Source: an uncultured Bacteroidales bacterium (GTDB lineage: Bacteria; Bacteroidota; Bacteroidia; Bacteroidales; Muribaculaceae). From it: a DNA stretch of 59,382 nt. The stretch lies in contig CACYRK010000018.1 in assembly GCA_902776835.1 (NCBI GenBank), forward strand, positions 1 to 59,382, read 5' to 3'. Shown in pieces: positions 43,421 to 53,355 of the stretch (the first letter of the stretch is position 1; each line of letters starts with the position of its first letter). A model generated the notes under the pieces. It was given only the letters and a program-made list of their open reading frames with translations. It was not told the origin of the DNA and did not search any database. The position numbers and the translations under genes were made by a program.

Positions 43421-43523
43421 TTTATTTGAGCATTTCCGAGACGCAGCCTAATTTATCCAACATTAGTGCAAGTTGAGTGAAATGCCAAATTTATTTGAGC
43501 ATTTCCGAGACGCAGCCTAATTT
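43393..43523. repeat. 69-bp direct repeat in the promoter region
   Basis: Two copies start at 43393 and 43462, identical over 62 bp. A third partial copy begins at 43542 (ATTAGTGCAA). Each carries minus-strand promoter-like elements. The remaining spacer to the next gene (43543-43677) holds only the promoter listed below. Confidence 0.9.
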
Positions 43524-43621
43524 CGTCGCTTTAGCGGCAACATTAGTGCAAACCGAGTGCAATACAAAATGCGCTCTTTGATTTGCATGTTTAGTATGAC
43601 GCGTGCTTTTATAGATGTGGA

Positions 43622-43653
43622 TTTGGCTATATCGTAATTTCGTTGTAACTTTG
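43622..43653 (+). promoter_or_regulatory. Promoter of the first Sel1/LRR gene
   Basis: TTTG, a 20-bp spacer and TAACTTTG, a full consensus match, 25 bp before the ATG at 43678. Confidence 0.65.
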
Positions 43654-43677
43654 TTGTCAATAAAAAACCGACAAAAC

Positions 43678-44676
43678 ATGAAACAACTTGTTATCTCACT
43701 GGCTATTGCCATTATGGTGGCTATGGCACCGGCAACCGCAATGGCCGACGATGTATCAGTCATCGCCGAGCGCGCTTTCAAACTCGTTCAGCAGAAGAAT
43801 TACAATGCGGCGTTCCCGCTGATGCTTCAGGCTGCCGAAGGCGGCGACTGCATCTCACAAGGCATCCTGGGCACGATGTTTTACGAAGGCAAAGGCACCG
43901 CCATCGACTACACTAAAGCCCTCTCATGGTGGGACAAAGCCATAGAAGACGGTTGCGGCGAATCAATAAAAGCGTACCGCAATGACCTGCTACGCACTCA
44001 GTCGTTCATCGCCGACGGCTTCCAGTACCTTGTAAACCAAGACTACACCCTAACCGTAATTAACCATAACACCTATACGAGCTTAAGACATGTCACTATT
44101 CCAGAAAAAGTGAAGTACAAAGACCGAGTCCACACCGTAACCGCAATCGGCAGTTACGCATTCTTGGATTGTAGAAGTTTGATTAGTGTGACAATCCCCG
44201 CGTCTGTGAGGTCGATCGGCAGAAGTGCATTCAGTAAATGCAGCAGTTTGGCCTCAATCATTATCCCTAACGCGGTGACTGAAATAAGCGACAACACTTT
44301 CGACGGTTGCAGCGGCCTAAGATCTATCAGCATCCCAAGTTCGGTGAAATCAATTGGTGAATGCGCGTTTGATGGTTGTAGCAGCCTGGCCTCGATTACT
44401 ATCCCCAACGCGGTGACAGCAATCAAAAATGGCACGTTTCTTAATTGCAGCAGTCTGACAAGCGTAACCATCCCAAACTCGGTTACCTCAATCGGCAATT
44501 GGTCGTTTGCTTATTGCAACAATTTAATGAGCGTGACCATTGGTAACTCCGTTACATCAATCGGTTACAACGCATTCCGCGATTGCACTTATTTGAAAAG
44601 CGTGACCATCCCCAAATCTGTAACCTATCTCGACAAATTTGCGCTTCCCAAGAAATGTAAGATAAAAAGGGAATAG
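43678..44676 (+). CDS. Secreted Sel1-repeat / BspA-like LRR protein (copy 1)
   Basis: The ATG at 43678 starts a signal peptide (MKQLVISLAIAIMVAMAPAT, cleaved near ADD); the upstream in-frame ATG at 43615 overlaps the promoter. The 332-residue product has a Sel1-like helical region (about 25-110: AERAFKLVQQKNYNAAFPLM, LGTMFYEGKGTAIDYTKALS). About eight LRR_5 repeats of 23 residues then follow the pattern VTIPxxVTxIGxxAFxxCxxL. Such proteins are exported and are linked to adhesion in oral and gut Bacteroidetes. It is a tandem paralogue of the next gene. Confidence 0.85.
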   Translation: MKQLVISLAIAIMVAMAPATAMADDVSVIAERAFKLVQQKNYNAAFPLMLQAAEGGDCISQGILGTMFYEGKGTAIDYTKALSWWDKAIEDGCGESIKAYRNDLLRTQSFIADGFQYLVNQDYTLTVINHNTYTSLRHVTIPEKVKYKDRVHTVTAIGSYAFLDCRSLISVTIPASVRSIGRSAFSKCSSLASIIIPNAVTEISDNTFDGCSGLRSISIPSSVKSIGECAFDGCSSLASITIPNAVTAIKNGTFLNCSSLTSVTIPNSVTSIGNWSFAYCNNLMSVTIGNSVTSIGYNAFRDCTYLKSVTIPKSVTYLDKFALPKKCKIKRE

Positions 44677-44738
44677 CAAAAACTGCATCAAAATTGTAAT
44701 TGCTTATGCAACTTTGTCATCAATCAACACACTCAACC

Positions 44739-45800
44739 ATGAAACAACTTGTTATCTCACTGGCTGTTGCCATTATGGTGGCCATGGCTCCGGCAACCGC
44801 GATGGCCGACGATGTATCAGCCATCGCCGAGCGCGCTTTCAAACTCGTTCAACAGAAGAATTACAATGCGGCGTTCCCGCTGATGCTTCAGGCTGCCGAG
44901 GGCGGCGACTGCATCTCACAAGGCACCCTTGGCACGATGTACTATAAAGGCTACGGCACCGCCATCGACTACACCAAGGCCCTCTCATGGTGGGACAAAG
45001 CCATAAAAGACGGCTGCGGCGATGCAATAAAATCGTACCGCGACGACCTGCTAAGCACTAACTCGTTCACCGCCGACGGCATTAAATACCTTGTAAACCA
45101 AAACTATACTCTCACCGTTATCGATATTGACACCTATTTCAGCGGACCAATAGTCACTATCCCCCAAAATGTGAGGTACAAAGACCGTATCCACACCGTA
45201 ACCTCAATAGGCGACTATGCGTTTGATAACACAGTCGGTTTGAAGAGTGTTACCATCCCGAACTCGGTTACTTCAATAGGTAAAGCAGCGTTCCATAGTT
45301 GCTCTGGCTTGACAAGTGTTACCATCCCCAACTCGGTGACATCAATCGGTAGCAGTGCATTCTACTATTGCATTGGATTGAAGAATATTACAATCCCCAA
45401 CTCGGTAACTTCGATTGGCGAAAATGCGTTCGAACGCAGCGGCTTGACGAGTGTGACCATCCCCAGTTCGGTGACTAAAATCTGTGGGAGTATGTTTTAC
45501 GAATGTATTGGCTTGACGAGTGTAATTATCCCCAACTCGGTGACCGAAATCGGCAAAAGCGCGTTCTATGGTTGCAGCAACTTGAAAAGCGTTGACCTCC
45601 CCAACTCAGTGACCACAATAGGCCGCTACGCATTCTCTCGTAGCGGTTTAACTAACTTGACCATACCCAACTCGGTGACTAAAATCGAAGATTTCGCGTT
45701 CTATGATTGCTGGAGCCTTAAAAGTGTTATTGTCCCGAAATCGGTGACCACAATCGGCAACAACGCATTCCCTTATAGATGCAAAATAAAAAAGAAATAG
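44739..45800 (+). CDS. Secreted Sel1-repeat / BspA-like LRR protein (copy 2)
   Basis: The start at 44739 matches that of copy 1 exactly (MKQLVISLAVAIMVAMAP); an in-frame ATG at 44700 is less likely. The 353-residue product has the same signal peptide and Sel1-like module, almost identical to copy 1 over about 115 residues. It then has about nine LRR_5 repeats that are clearly more divergent and differ in number. The gap between the copies is 62 bp, with only a degenerate promoter (CAACTTTG), so copy 2 may be partly read through from copy 1. Confidence 0.85.
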   Translation: MKQLVISLAVAIMVAMAPATAMADDVSAIAERAFKLVQQKNYNAAFPLMLQAAEGGDCISQGTLGTMYYKGYGTAIDYTKALSWWDKAIKDGCGDAIKSYRDDLLSTNSFTADGIKYLVNQNYTLTVIDIDTYFSGPIVTIPQNVRYKDRIHTVTSIGDYAFDNTVGLKSVTIPNSVTSIGKAAFHSCSGLTSVTIPNSVTSIGSSAFYYCIGLKNITIPNSVTSIGENAFERSGLTSVTIPSSVTKICGSMFYECIGLTSVIIPNSVTEIGKSAFYGCSNLKSVDLPNSVTTIGRYAFSRSGLTNLTIPNSVTKIEDFAFYDCWSLKSVIVPKSVTTIGNNAFPYRCKIKKK

Positions 45801-45834
45801 CAAAAACTGCATTGCACACTTAACTGTCACACAA

Positions 45835-45879
45835 GTCGGACCGGTCGGACCTGTCGGACATGTCGTACATGTCGGGCAA
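45835..45879. repeat. Five tandem 9-bp units (GTCGGACNN)
   Basis: Five gapless units starting GTCGGAC, GTCGGAC, GTCGGAC, GTCGTAC and GTCGGGC, each with two variable bases. They lie 35 bp after the second Sel1/LRR gene. Confidence 0.85.
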
Positions 45880-45990
45880 GGAAGGTAAGAAGCCTATAAA
45901 GTTTACTAAAAAAATCGGGTATTTTATTAAGATGTTTTAATAATGTGTACTTGTTGGGCAAAAAAGGCCGTGCGACAAGCGAAGTTTTTG

Positions 45991-45998
45991 TATCTTTG
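45991..45998 (+). promoter_or_regulatory. -7 element of the dxr promoter
   Basis: TATCTTTG fits the -7 consensus, 26 bp before the dxr ATG. The -33 element is not clear. Confidence 0.45.
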
Positions 45999-46024
45999 CA
46001 ATTTTGAAGAGAAATTCATACAAG

Positions 46025-47206
46025 ATGACTGAGTTACGTAACATCGCAATACTGGGCAGCACCGGCTCAATAGGGACACAGACGCTCGACATACTGAGCG
46101 AATACCCCACCCTGTTCAGGCCGTGGCTGCTGGTGGCAAACACCAGCGCAGAACTGCTCATTGAGCAGGCCCGAAAATACCTGCCGCGCCGTGTGATTAT
46201 CGCCGACGAGAGCCGCTACGCCATGGTGCGCGACGCACTCGCCGCGTTGCCTGAAATCGAGGTGATGACGGGCAACCAAGCCGTCGTCGACGCTGTGACC
46301 GACCCCGCCATCGACACCGTGGTGACGGCCATGGTGGGCTATGCCGGGCTAGCATCGACCATCGCGGCAATCCGCGCCGGGAAACGCATCGCGCTTGCCA
46401 ACAAGGAGACCCTGGTGGTTGCCGGTGAACTTATCGACAGCATGCTCGCCACGTCGCAGAGTGTGCTCTATCCGGTTGACAGCGAGCATGGCGCATTTTA
46501 TCAATGCTTGCAAGGCGAGCGCCACGACGACGTGGAGAAACTGATTCTCACCGCGTCGGGAGGCCCGTTCCGCACCACCCCACTCCACGAGTTGGAAAAG
46601 GTGACCGCCGCCGATGCCCTTAAGCATCCCAACTGGAGCATGGGGGCGAAAATCACCATCGACAGCGCAACGATGATGAACAAGGGCTTCGAGATGATTG
46701 AGGCACAATGGCTTTACCACATCGCTCCGCGCGACATCGAGATTGTGGTGCATCCGCAGAGCATCGTCCACTCGATGGTGCAGTTTGTCGACGGATCGGT
46801 GAAAGCACAGTTGGGCTTGCCCGACATGCACCTGCCCATACGCTACGCGCTGGGCTTACCCGACCGACGCCTGCGCACCGACACCGGGAAAATGACGCTG
46901 AGCGACTATGCCAGCCTCACATTTGAGGCACCCGACCGCAAGAAATTCCCGCTGCTCGACACCGCCTACCGTGCTGCCGAGCGCGGCGGCAATGCACCAT
47001 GCGTGATGAACGCCGCAAACGAGATTGCCGTGGCCGCTTTCTTGCAGAACAAGATTGCGTTTACCGACATCTACAACGTCATTGAGGACACCCTGGCCAA
47101 AGTGGCATGGATTGAACGACCCGGCTACGACGACTACGTGGCCACCAACGACGAGGCACGCGCACTAACGGCCGAACTTATAAACATTAAACAAAAAAGA
47201 CACTAA
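46025..47206 (+). CDS. dxr: 1-deoxy-D-xylulose 5-phosphate reductoisomerase
   Basis: The 393-residue enzyme performs the second step of the MEP isoprenoid pathway, turning DXP into MEP with NADPH. It has the nucleotide loop ILGSTGSIGTQTLD, ANKETLVVAGE, SEHGAFYQCLQG, the flexible loop KHPNWSMGAKIT and the metal/substrate segment MMNKGFEMIEA, all conserved. The ATG at 46025 is preferred over a TTG seven codons earlier, which lies at the predicted transcript start. rseP follows after 10 bp, a pairing common in many bacteria. Confidence 0.97.
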   Translation: MTELRNIAILGSTGSIGTQTLDILSEYPTLFRPWLLVANTSAELLIEQARKYLPRRVIIADESRYAMVRDALAALPEIEVMTGNQAVVDAVTDPAIDTVVTAMVGYAGLASTIAAIRAGKRIALANKETLVVAGELIDSMLATSQSVLYPVDSEHGAFYQCLQGERHDDVEKLILTASGGPFRTTPLHELEKVTAADALKHPNWSMGAKITIDSATMMNKGFEMIEAQWLYHIAPRDIEIVVHPQSIVHSMVQFVDGSVKAQLGLPDMHLPIRYALGLPDRRLRTDTGKMTLSDYASLTFEAPDRKKFPLLDTAYRAAERGGNAPCVMNAANEIAVAAFLQNKIAFTDIYNVIEDTLAKVAWIERPGYDDYVATNDEARALTAELINIKQKRH

Positions 47207-47216
47207 CAAATAATTA

Positions 47217-48593
47217 ATGACTGCAACATTTTGGTTGAAAGCATTACAACTCATCCTGGCATTAAGCCTGCTGGTTGTGGTGCATGAATTTGGACACTAC
47301 TCTTTTTCACGTATTTTCGGAGTTTGGGTTGAGAAGTTCTACATGTTCTTCAACCCGTGGTTCTCAATTGCTAAGTGGAAACCCCGCGCCAAGGTCGACA
47401 GCGACGGCAACGAGGTGAAATCATCGTGGCGTGCTACCGAATACGGTATCGGCTGGCTGCCCCTGGGCGGATACTGCAAGATTGCCGGAATGATCGACGA
47501 ATCGATGGACAAGGAGCAAATGAAAGAGCCTGCCAAACCCTATGAGTTCCGCTCAAAGCCCGCCTGGCAGCGCTTCTTCATCATGATAGGCGGCGTGCTG
47601 TTCAACTTCCTGCTTGCCGGTATCATCTATGCCGGTATTGTATGGACCTACGGCGAGATGTATGTCAATTTTGAGGATGCCCACGAAGGCATGAACTATT
47701 GCGACAGCGCACACGCCATTGGCTTCCAAGATGGTGATATCCCCTTGATGGCCGATGACCACAAACTCACCTACCGCAATGGCACCGAGGTTACCAACAT
47801 CCTCATGGCCAAGACGGTGACCGTGCTGCGCAACCACAAGGACACCGTGGTCATTACCATGCCCAAGGACTTCCTTGCCCAGGCCAACAAAGACGCTGAA
47901 GCAGGCCAGATGTTCATGGACTACCGCATGCCTGTGTACATCGAGCAGACTCAAGCACGCATGGGCGCCGAGAAGGCCGGTCTGCAAAAGGGCGACCGAA
48001 TGCTCGCCGTCGGAAACGACACCACACCCAGTTACAACCAGTTTACCGAGGCTTTGGCAAAGCACAAGGGCAAAACAGTCACCATCACCTACTTGCGTGA
48101 TGGCAAACTGCTAAAGACGCCCGTCGAAATCGACGCGGATGGCAAGTTGGGAATCCAACTTATGCCAATCACTAAGATTTACAAGGTTAACGTAAAGAAA
48201 TACAACATCCTGCAGTCGATTCCTCGCGGTATAGTTATGGGCTGGGACCAGATGGTGACCTATGTGAAGCAACTCAAGATGATATTCACGCCGCAGGGTG
48301 CCAAGAGCCTGGGCGGCTTCGGCGCCATTGGCAGCATCTTCCCCGACCAGTGGAATTGGCTCGACTTCTGGAGCATCACCGCCTTCCTGTCGATTATCCT
48401 TGCCGTGATGAACATCTTGCCAATCCCGGCACTCGATGGCGGCCACCTGCTCTTCCTCATCTATGAGATGATTACCGGTCGCCAGCCCAGCGAGAAATTC
48501 CTTGAGCGAGCGCAGTATATCGGCATGGCATTGTTGCTGGCGCTGCTGCTCTTTGCCAATGGCAACGACATTTACCGCTATTTCTTTAAATAA
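47217..48593 (+). CDS. rseP: Site-2 zinc protease RseP
   Basis: The 458-residue intramembrane metalloprotease has the zinc motif HEFGH at 23-27 in the first transmembrane helix. One PDZ domain is clear at about 235-310 (RMGAEKAGLQKGDRMLAVGN), and a degenerate one precedes it. The second catalytic segment is NILPIPALDGGHLLF near the C terminus. It cleaves signal-peptide remnants and anti-sigma factors in the inner membrane. It is placed directly after dxr. Confidence 0.95.
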   Translation: MTATFWLKALQLILALSLLVVVHEFGHYSFSRIFGVWVEKFYMFFNPWFSIAKWKPRAKVDSDGNEVKSSWRATEYGIGWLPLGGYCKIAGMIDESMDKEQMKEPAKPYEFRSKPAWQRFFIMIGGVLFNFLLAGIIYAGIVWTYGEMYVNFEDAHEGMNYCDSAHAIGFQDGDIPLMADDHKLTYRNGTEVTNILMAKTVTVLRNHKDTVVITMPKDFLAQANKDAEAGQMFMDYRMPVYIEQTQARMGAEKAGLQKGDRMLAVGNDTTPSYNQFTEALAKHKGKTVTITYLRDGKLLKTPVEIDADGKLGIQLMPITKIYKVNVKKYNILQSIPRGIVMGWDQMVTYVKQLKMIFTPQGAKSLGGFGAIGSIFPDQWNWLDFWSITAFLSIILAVMNILPIPALDGGHLLFLIYEMITGRQPSEKFLERAQYIGMALLLALLLFANGNDIYRYFFK

Positions 48594-48602
48594 TTTGGCG
48601 TT

Positions 48603-49787
48603 ATGATATATAAGCGAGTTACATTGTTGCGCGGAAAAGAAGAGTCGCTCGGCCGCTTTCACCCCTGGGTGTTCAGCGGTGCCATTGCTCGGCTCGACGA
48701 GGGAATCGTCGAGGGCGACCTGGTGAGCGTGTTCAGCAGTCGTGGCGACCTGCTCGGCAACGGGCATTATCAAATAGGCAGCATTGCAGTGCGCATGCTC
48801 ACCTTTGACGACCAAGCCATCGACACCGCGTTTTACGCCGCACGCCTGACCAACGCCTACCGTCTGCGCGAGGCCTTGGGCCTGGTTCGTGACGACAACA
48901 ACGCATTCCGGTTGGTGCATGGCGAAGGTGACTTCCTGCCCGGCCTCATCGTCGACATCTATGCCGGTACGGCAGTTATGCAGGCTCACTCACCCGGCAT
49001 GCACTACGCACGCCACGAGATTGCCCAGGCACTCACTCAGTTGCCTGATGGACTTGTGCGCAACGTGTACTACAAGAGCGAGACCACACTGCCCTATATG
49101 GCGCACCTCGACCCGGTGAACGATTACATCGTGGGCCGCTACGACACCGACGTCGCCATGGAGAACGGCTTGAAATTTCATGTCGACTGGCTTAAGGGGC
49201 AAAAGACGGGTTTCTTCGTCGACCAACGCGAGAACCGCAGCCTGCTCGAGCATTACGCCGCCGGACGCCGCGTGCTCAACATGTTCTGTTACACGGGCGG
49301 CTTCTCATTCTATGCCATGCGTGGCGGAGCGGCACTGGTGCACTCGGTCGACAGCAGTGCCAAGGCCATCAAACTCACCGACGACAATGTGGAGTTGAAC
49401 TTCCCCGGCGACACCCGCCACAAGGCTGTGGCCGAGGACGCTTTTAAGTACCTCGACAATATGGAAAGCGGCGCCTACGACCTGATTATCCTCGATCCAC
49501 CGGCATTTGCCAAGCACAAGAGTGCGCTGCGCAACGCGCTGATGGGCTATCGCAAACTCAACGCCAAGGCCATCGACAAATTGCCCGCTGGAGGACTGCT
49601 GTTCACATTCTCGTGCTCACAGGCGGTCAATAAAGAGCAATTCAGGCTCGCAGTGTTCAGCGCAGCGGCTCAATGCCGCCGACGCGTGCGCATACTGCAC
49701 CAACTCACTCAGCCGGCCGACCATCCCATCAACATCTACCACCCCGAAGGCGAGTACCTTAAAGGACTTGTGCTTTACGTGGAATAA
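48603..49787 (+). CDS. rlmI: RlmI-like rRNA methyltransferase (class I, PUA domain)
   Basis: The 394-residue product has an N-terminal PUA domain (LLRGKEESLGRFHPWVFSGAI), a middle domain, and a Rossmann methyltransferase fold with motif I NMFCYTGGFSFYA and motif IV LDPPAFAKHKS. VDQRENR precedes motif I as in RlmI, which makes m5C1962 in 23S rRNA. The assignment to that exact base is by family only. It starts 9 bp after rseP. Confidence 0.9.
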   Translation: MIYKRVTLLRGKEESLGRFHPWVFSGAIARLDEGIVEGDLVSVFSSRGDLLGNGHYQIGSIAVRMLTFDDQAIDTAFYAARLTNAYRLREALGLVRDDNNAFRLVHGEGDFLPGLIVDIYAGTAVMQAHSPGMHYARHEIAQALTQLPDGLVRNVYYKSETTLPYMAHLDPVNDYIVGRYDTDVAMENGLKFHVDWLKGQKTGFFVDQRENRSLLEHYAAGRRVLNMFCYTGGFSFYAMRGGAALVHSVDSSAKAIKLTDDNVELNFPGDTRHKAVAEDAFKYLDNMESGAYDLIILDPPAFAKHKSALRNALMGYRKLNAKAIDKLPAGGLLFTFSCSQAVNKEQFRLAVFSAAAQCRRRVRILHQLTQPADHPINIYHPEGEYLKGLVLYVE

Positions 49788-49829
49788 AACTGAATAAAAT
49801 CAATTATTAACTCATAAATACACACTACA

Positions 49830-51083
49830 ATGGTCAACATTAATGATTTTAACTTTGCTGGTAAGAAAGCAATCGTGCGCGTTGATTTCAACGTGCCCCT
49901 GGATGAAAAAGGCAATATTACCGACGACACTCGTATTCGCGGTGCCGTGCCGACCATGAAGAAGGTGCTTGCCGACGGTGGCGCTCTCATTCTGATGTCG
50001 CACATGGGCAAGCCCAAAGGCAAGGTGAATCCGAAACTCTCGCTTGGACAAATCGCCAACGCTGTGGCTGCCGCTCTCGACCGTCCCGTGAAGTTTGCTC
50101 CTGACTGCGCCAAGGCAGGCGACGCCGCAAGCAAACTCCAGATGGGTGAGGTGCTGCTGCTGGAGAACCTCCGCTTCTATCCCGAGGAGGAAGGCAAGCC
50201 CGTGGGCATCGACAAAACCGACCCCGGCTACGACGTGGCTAAGAAACGCATGAAAGAAAGCCAGGCAGAGTTTGCCAAGACGCTGGCCAGTTATGCCGAC
50301 GTGTATGTCAATGACGCTTTCGGCACCGCACACCGCCGTCATGCCTCTACGGCAGTTATCGCCGACTATTTCGACGAGAACTGCAAGATGCTGGGCTACC
50401 TCATGGAAAAAGAGGTGGTGGCCATCGACAACGTGCTGAAGAATGCTCAGCATCCCTTCACCGCAATTATCGGCGGCAGCAAGGTGTCGACGAAATTAGG
50501 TGTCATCAAAAACCTGCTCGACAAGGTTGACAACCTGATTATCGGTGGTGGCATGGGCTTTACCTTCATCAAGGCCCAGGGCGGCAGCATCGGTGAGTCG
50601 CTCCACGAGGACGAACTCATGCCCGAGGCACTGAACATCCTGCAAGCAGCAAAGGACAAGGGCGTGAACCTGAGCCTCTCGGTTGCTACCGTAGCCGGCA
50701 AGGAGTTCTCGAACGACACCGAGCGCCAGGTGGTCGACATCTTCCACATCCCCGACGGATGGGAGGGCATGGATGCCGCACCCGCTTCGCTCGAAAACTG
50801 GAAGAAGATCATCCTCGATTCGAAGACCATTCTGTGGAACGGCCCCGTGGGTGTCTTTGAGTTTGACAACTTTGCTCACGGCACCGGCGAAATCGCCAAG
50901 TATGTTGCCGAAGCAACAAAGAAAGGCGCTTACTCGCTCGTGGGCGGTGGCGACTCGGTGGCAGCAGTCAACAAGTTTGGCCTTGCCGACCAAGTTTCTT
51001 ATGTGTCGACCGGTGGCGGTGCCATGCTCGAGGCGATCGAGGGCAAGGTGCTTCCCGGCGTAGCAGCCATCAAGGGCGAATAA
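49830..51083 (+). CDS. pgk: Phosphoglycerate kinase
   Basis: The 417-residue glycolytic enzyme transfers phosphate between 1,3-bisphosphoglycerate and ADP. It has [41 protein letters not shown] and [13 protein letters not shown], which together cover both substrate domains and the ATP site. It is a little longer than the roughly 395-residue average, as usual for Bacteroidetes. A strong terminator follows. Confidence 0.98.
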   Translation: MVNINDFNFAGKKAIVRVDFNVPLDEKGNITDDTRIRGAVPTMKKVLADGGALILMSHMGKPKGKVNPKLSLGQIANAVAAALDRPVKFAPDCAKAGDAASKLQMGEVLLLENLRFYPEEEGKPVGIDKTDPGYDVAKKRMKESQAEFAKTLASYADVYVNDAFGTAHRRHASTAVIADYFDENCKMLGYLMEKEVVAIDNVLKNAQHPFTAIIGGSKVSTKLGVIKNLLDKVDNLIIGGGMGFTFIKAQGGSIGESLHEDELMPEALNILQAAKDKGVNLSLSVATVAGKEFSNDTERQVVDIFHIPDGWEGMDAAPASLENWKKIILDSKTILWNGPVGVFEFDNFAHGTGEIAKYVAEATKKGAYSLVGGGDSVAAVNKFGLADQVSYVSTGGGAMLEAIEGKVLPGVAAIKGE

Positions 51084-51100
51084 TTTCCCAACCAACACAT

Positions 51101-51135
51101 TATCGGGGATGCGCCTTTTGCATCCCCGATATTTC
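51101..51135 (+). terminator. Intrinsic terminator of pgk
   Basis: TATCGGGGATGC and GCATCCCCGATA form a 12-bp perfect stem with a 7-nt loop, followed by TTTCCC. It lies 18 bp after the stop. Confidence 0.75.
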
Positions 51136-51162
51136 CCAATTAAGGTTTAACCTACTCATGCA

Positions 51163-53340
51163 ATGATCGACCAAGCAACAGTCAACCGAATCATCGACAC
51201 CGCCGACATCGTGGACGTGGTGAGCGACTTTGTGTCGCTAAAGCGCCGCGGCGCCAACTGGGTGGGACTGTGCCCATTCCATAACGACCGCACACCATCG
51301 TTCTACGTGTCGCGGTCAAAGGGTATCTGCAAGTGCTTTGCTTGCGGCGAGGGCGGCAGCGCGGTCAACTTCATCATGAAGCATGAGCAAATCTCCTACG
51401 TCGAGGCGTTGCGATATCTGGCACGCAAATATCACATCGAGATTCAGGAGCGTGAACTCACCGACGAGGAGAAAATGGCGCAAAACAAGCGCGAGGCACT
51501 CAACATTCTCAACGAATGGGCGTGCCAATTCTTTGAGAAACAATTGCACGAAACCACTGCAGGCCAGGAAATCGGCTTGAGTTATTTCAAGGACCGTGGC
51601 TTCACCGATGAGATTATCAAGCGTTTCCGCCTGGGTTACTCGCCCGAAGACCGCCACGCCCTCTACAATGCGGCCTTGCGTGCTGGCCACAGCCGCGAGT
51701 TGCTTTTTGAACTCGGACTTTGTAAAGACGATGGCCATGGCGGTGGCTACGACTTCTATTGTGGCCGTGTGATGTTCCCAATATTCAATGTAGCCGGAAC
51801 GGTAATCGCCTTCGGTGGACGAACACTCAAGAGCACCGACCGTGCAAAGTATTTCAACTCGCCCGAGTCGCTCGTGTACGATAAAAGCAAGAGCACGATG
51901 TACGGCCTCTATCAAGCCAAGCGGGCCATTACACGCGAGAACAAATGCTTTATCGTCGAGGGCTACGCCGACGTGATTTCGATGCACCAGGCAGGCTTTG
52001 AAAATGTGATTGCATCGAGCGGCACAGCGCTGACCGACGGCCACATACACTTGCTCAATCGCTTCACACAGAACGTGACCGAACTTTTCGACGGCGACGC
52101 GGCTGGCGTTAAGGCGGCTCTGCGTGGTGTGGACATGTTGCTCAAGGCGGGCATGAATGTAAGGGTGCTCTTGCTGCCCGAGGGAAAAGACCCCGACAAC
52201 TTCGCTCAGGAGAACAGTTCGACTGAGATGATTGACTACATTAAAGCCAACGAGAGCGACTTCATAACATTCAAAGCACAGGTGCTCCTCAACGGTGCTG
52301 AGAATGACCCCATCAAGCGAGGCCAGGCAATAACCGATGTCGTCAAGTCGATAGCCCTGATTCCCAACGACATCCAACGTATGGTCTACGTGAAGGAATG
52401 CAGCGCTAAGTTTGGCATCAGCGAGAGTGTGCTCGCACGCGACATCGCCAGGCAGCGCCAAGTTATCCTCGACGAAGACTACAAGCAGCGCCAACGCGAG
52501 AGAGCCCAACGAGAAGCCCAGCAACAACTCGACGACATTCCACCTGCAGGCCAAGACATTCCACCTCATCCTGCCGACCAAAGGGAGCCTGATAGACGGG
52601 GGATTGCCGAGTCGAACGACGTGCAGGCCCAAGAGCGTTACGTGGCAAAATATATCGCCAAGTACGGCATGTGCTACATGAGCGATGACGAGTATGACGA
52701 CGGTCAAAGGCGCCCCATCACAGTGCTGGAGTATATCGCCAACGAGTTGTTGGCCGACGGCATGGAGTTTACGCACCCAGTCTACAAAGCAATTTTCAAT
52801 CAGTCGATGAGTTATCTCGACGCCTTTTACAACGACTTGGAGCAAAAGCGGGCTCAATTGGAAAGCGGAATCAATGCGCAAGTCAATGAGCAGATGGAGC
52901 ATCTCGACGTCGACGGCCTTTCAGCCGACGACATCCAGCAACGAGAACAAGAAATCACAGCACGTGTAAATGCCGACGTGGTGAAACAAATCGATGAATT
53001 CCGAAAAAACTACCTCGAGCGCATACTCTGCTCTACGGCCGACGATGCCGTGCGCCAAACAGCAACCGAACTGGTGAGCGAGCGGTATCATCTGAGTAAG
53101 ATACACACAGCCAACGCTGTGGTGGTCACTGAGTACGACCGGCTCAGCACCATCGTTGAGGAGGCAATTTTCCTTTGGAAAAGCGCCCTTGTGAACGAGC
53201 ACATTGCCGACCTGAAAGAAGAAATGAAACATTGTGACCCCAGCGAGACAGCAACGCTGCTCCAGCGTCTGCAAGAGCAATACGCCATACGCAGCGCGCT
53301 CGCGCGCCTCACAGGCGAGCGCGTCGTCAACCCCAAATAA
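51163..53340 (+). CDS. dnaG: DNA primase DnaG
   Basis: The 725-residue primase synthesises RNA primers for replication. It has a CHC2 zinc finger (CPFHNDRTPSF and CKCFACGEGG, about 38-64) and a TOPRIM catalytic core with VEGYADVIS and the metal-binding DGDAAG (about 265-320). A C-terminal helicase-interaction region contains a long, charged, Gln-rich linker (about 440-490). It stands before a HAD phosphatase and rlmH, on the same strand with small gaps. Confidence 0.97.
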   Translation: MIDQATVNRIIDTADIVDVVSDFVSLKRRGANWVGLCPFHNDRTPSFYVSRSKGICKCFACGEGGSAVNFIMKHEQISYVEALRYLARKYHIEIQERELTDEEKMAQNKREALNILNEWACQFFEKQLHETTAGQEIGLSYFKDRGFTDEIIKRFRLGYSPEDRHALYNAALRAGHSRELLFELGLCKDDGHGGGYDFYCGRVMFPIFNVAGTVIAFGGRTLKSTDRAKYFNSPESLVYDKSKSTMYGLYQAKRAITRENKCFIVEGYADVISMHQAGFENVIASSGTALTDGHIHLLNRFTQNVTELFDGDAAGVKAALRGVDMLLKAGMNVRVLLLPEGKDPDNFAQENSSTEMIDYIKANESDFITFKAQVLLNGAENDPIKRGQAITDVVKSIALIPNDIQRMVYVKECSAKFGISESVLARDIARQRQVILDEDYKQRQRERAQREAQQQLDDIPPAGQDIPPHPADQREPDRRGIAESNDVQAQERYVAKYIAKYGMCYMSDDEYDDGQRRPITVLEYIANELLADGMEFTHPVYKAIFNQSMSYLDAFYNDLEQKRAQLESGINAQVNEQMEHLDVDGLSADDIQQREQEITARVNADVVKQIDEFRKNYLERILCSTADDAVRQTATELVSERYHLSKIHTANAVVVTEYDRLSTIVEEAIFLWKSALVNEHIADLKEEMKHCDPSETATLLQRLQEQYAIRSALARLTGERVVNPK

Positions 53341-53355
53341 ACGAATACAGCCGAA

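Noticed and set aside
43491..43781. A 96-codon minus-strand frame across the 69-bp repeats
   Set aside because: It overlaps the promoter and start of the Sel1/LRR gene and consists largely of repeat sequence.
51316..52902. A 528-codon minus-strand open frame opposite dnaG, and a similar one opposite lepA (21479-22966)
   Set aside because: Both are mirror frames of well-identified genes and contain no motifs.
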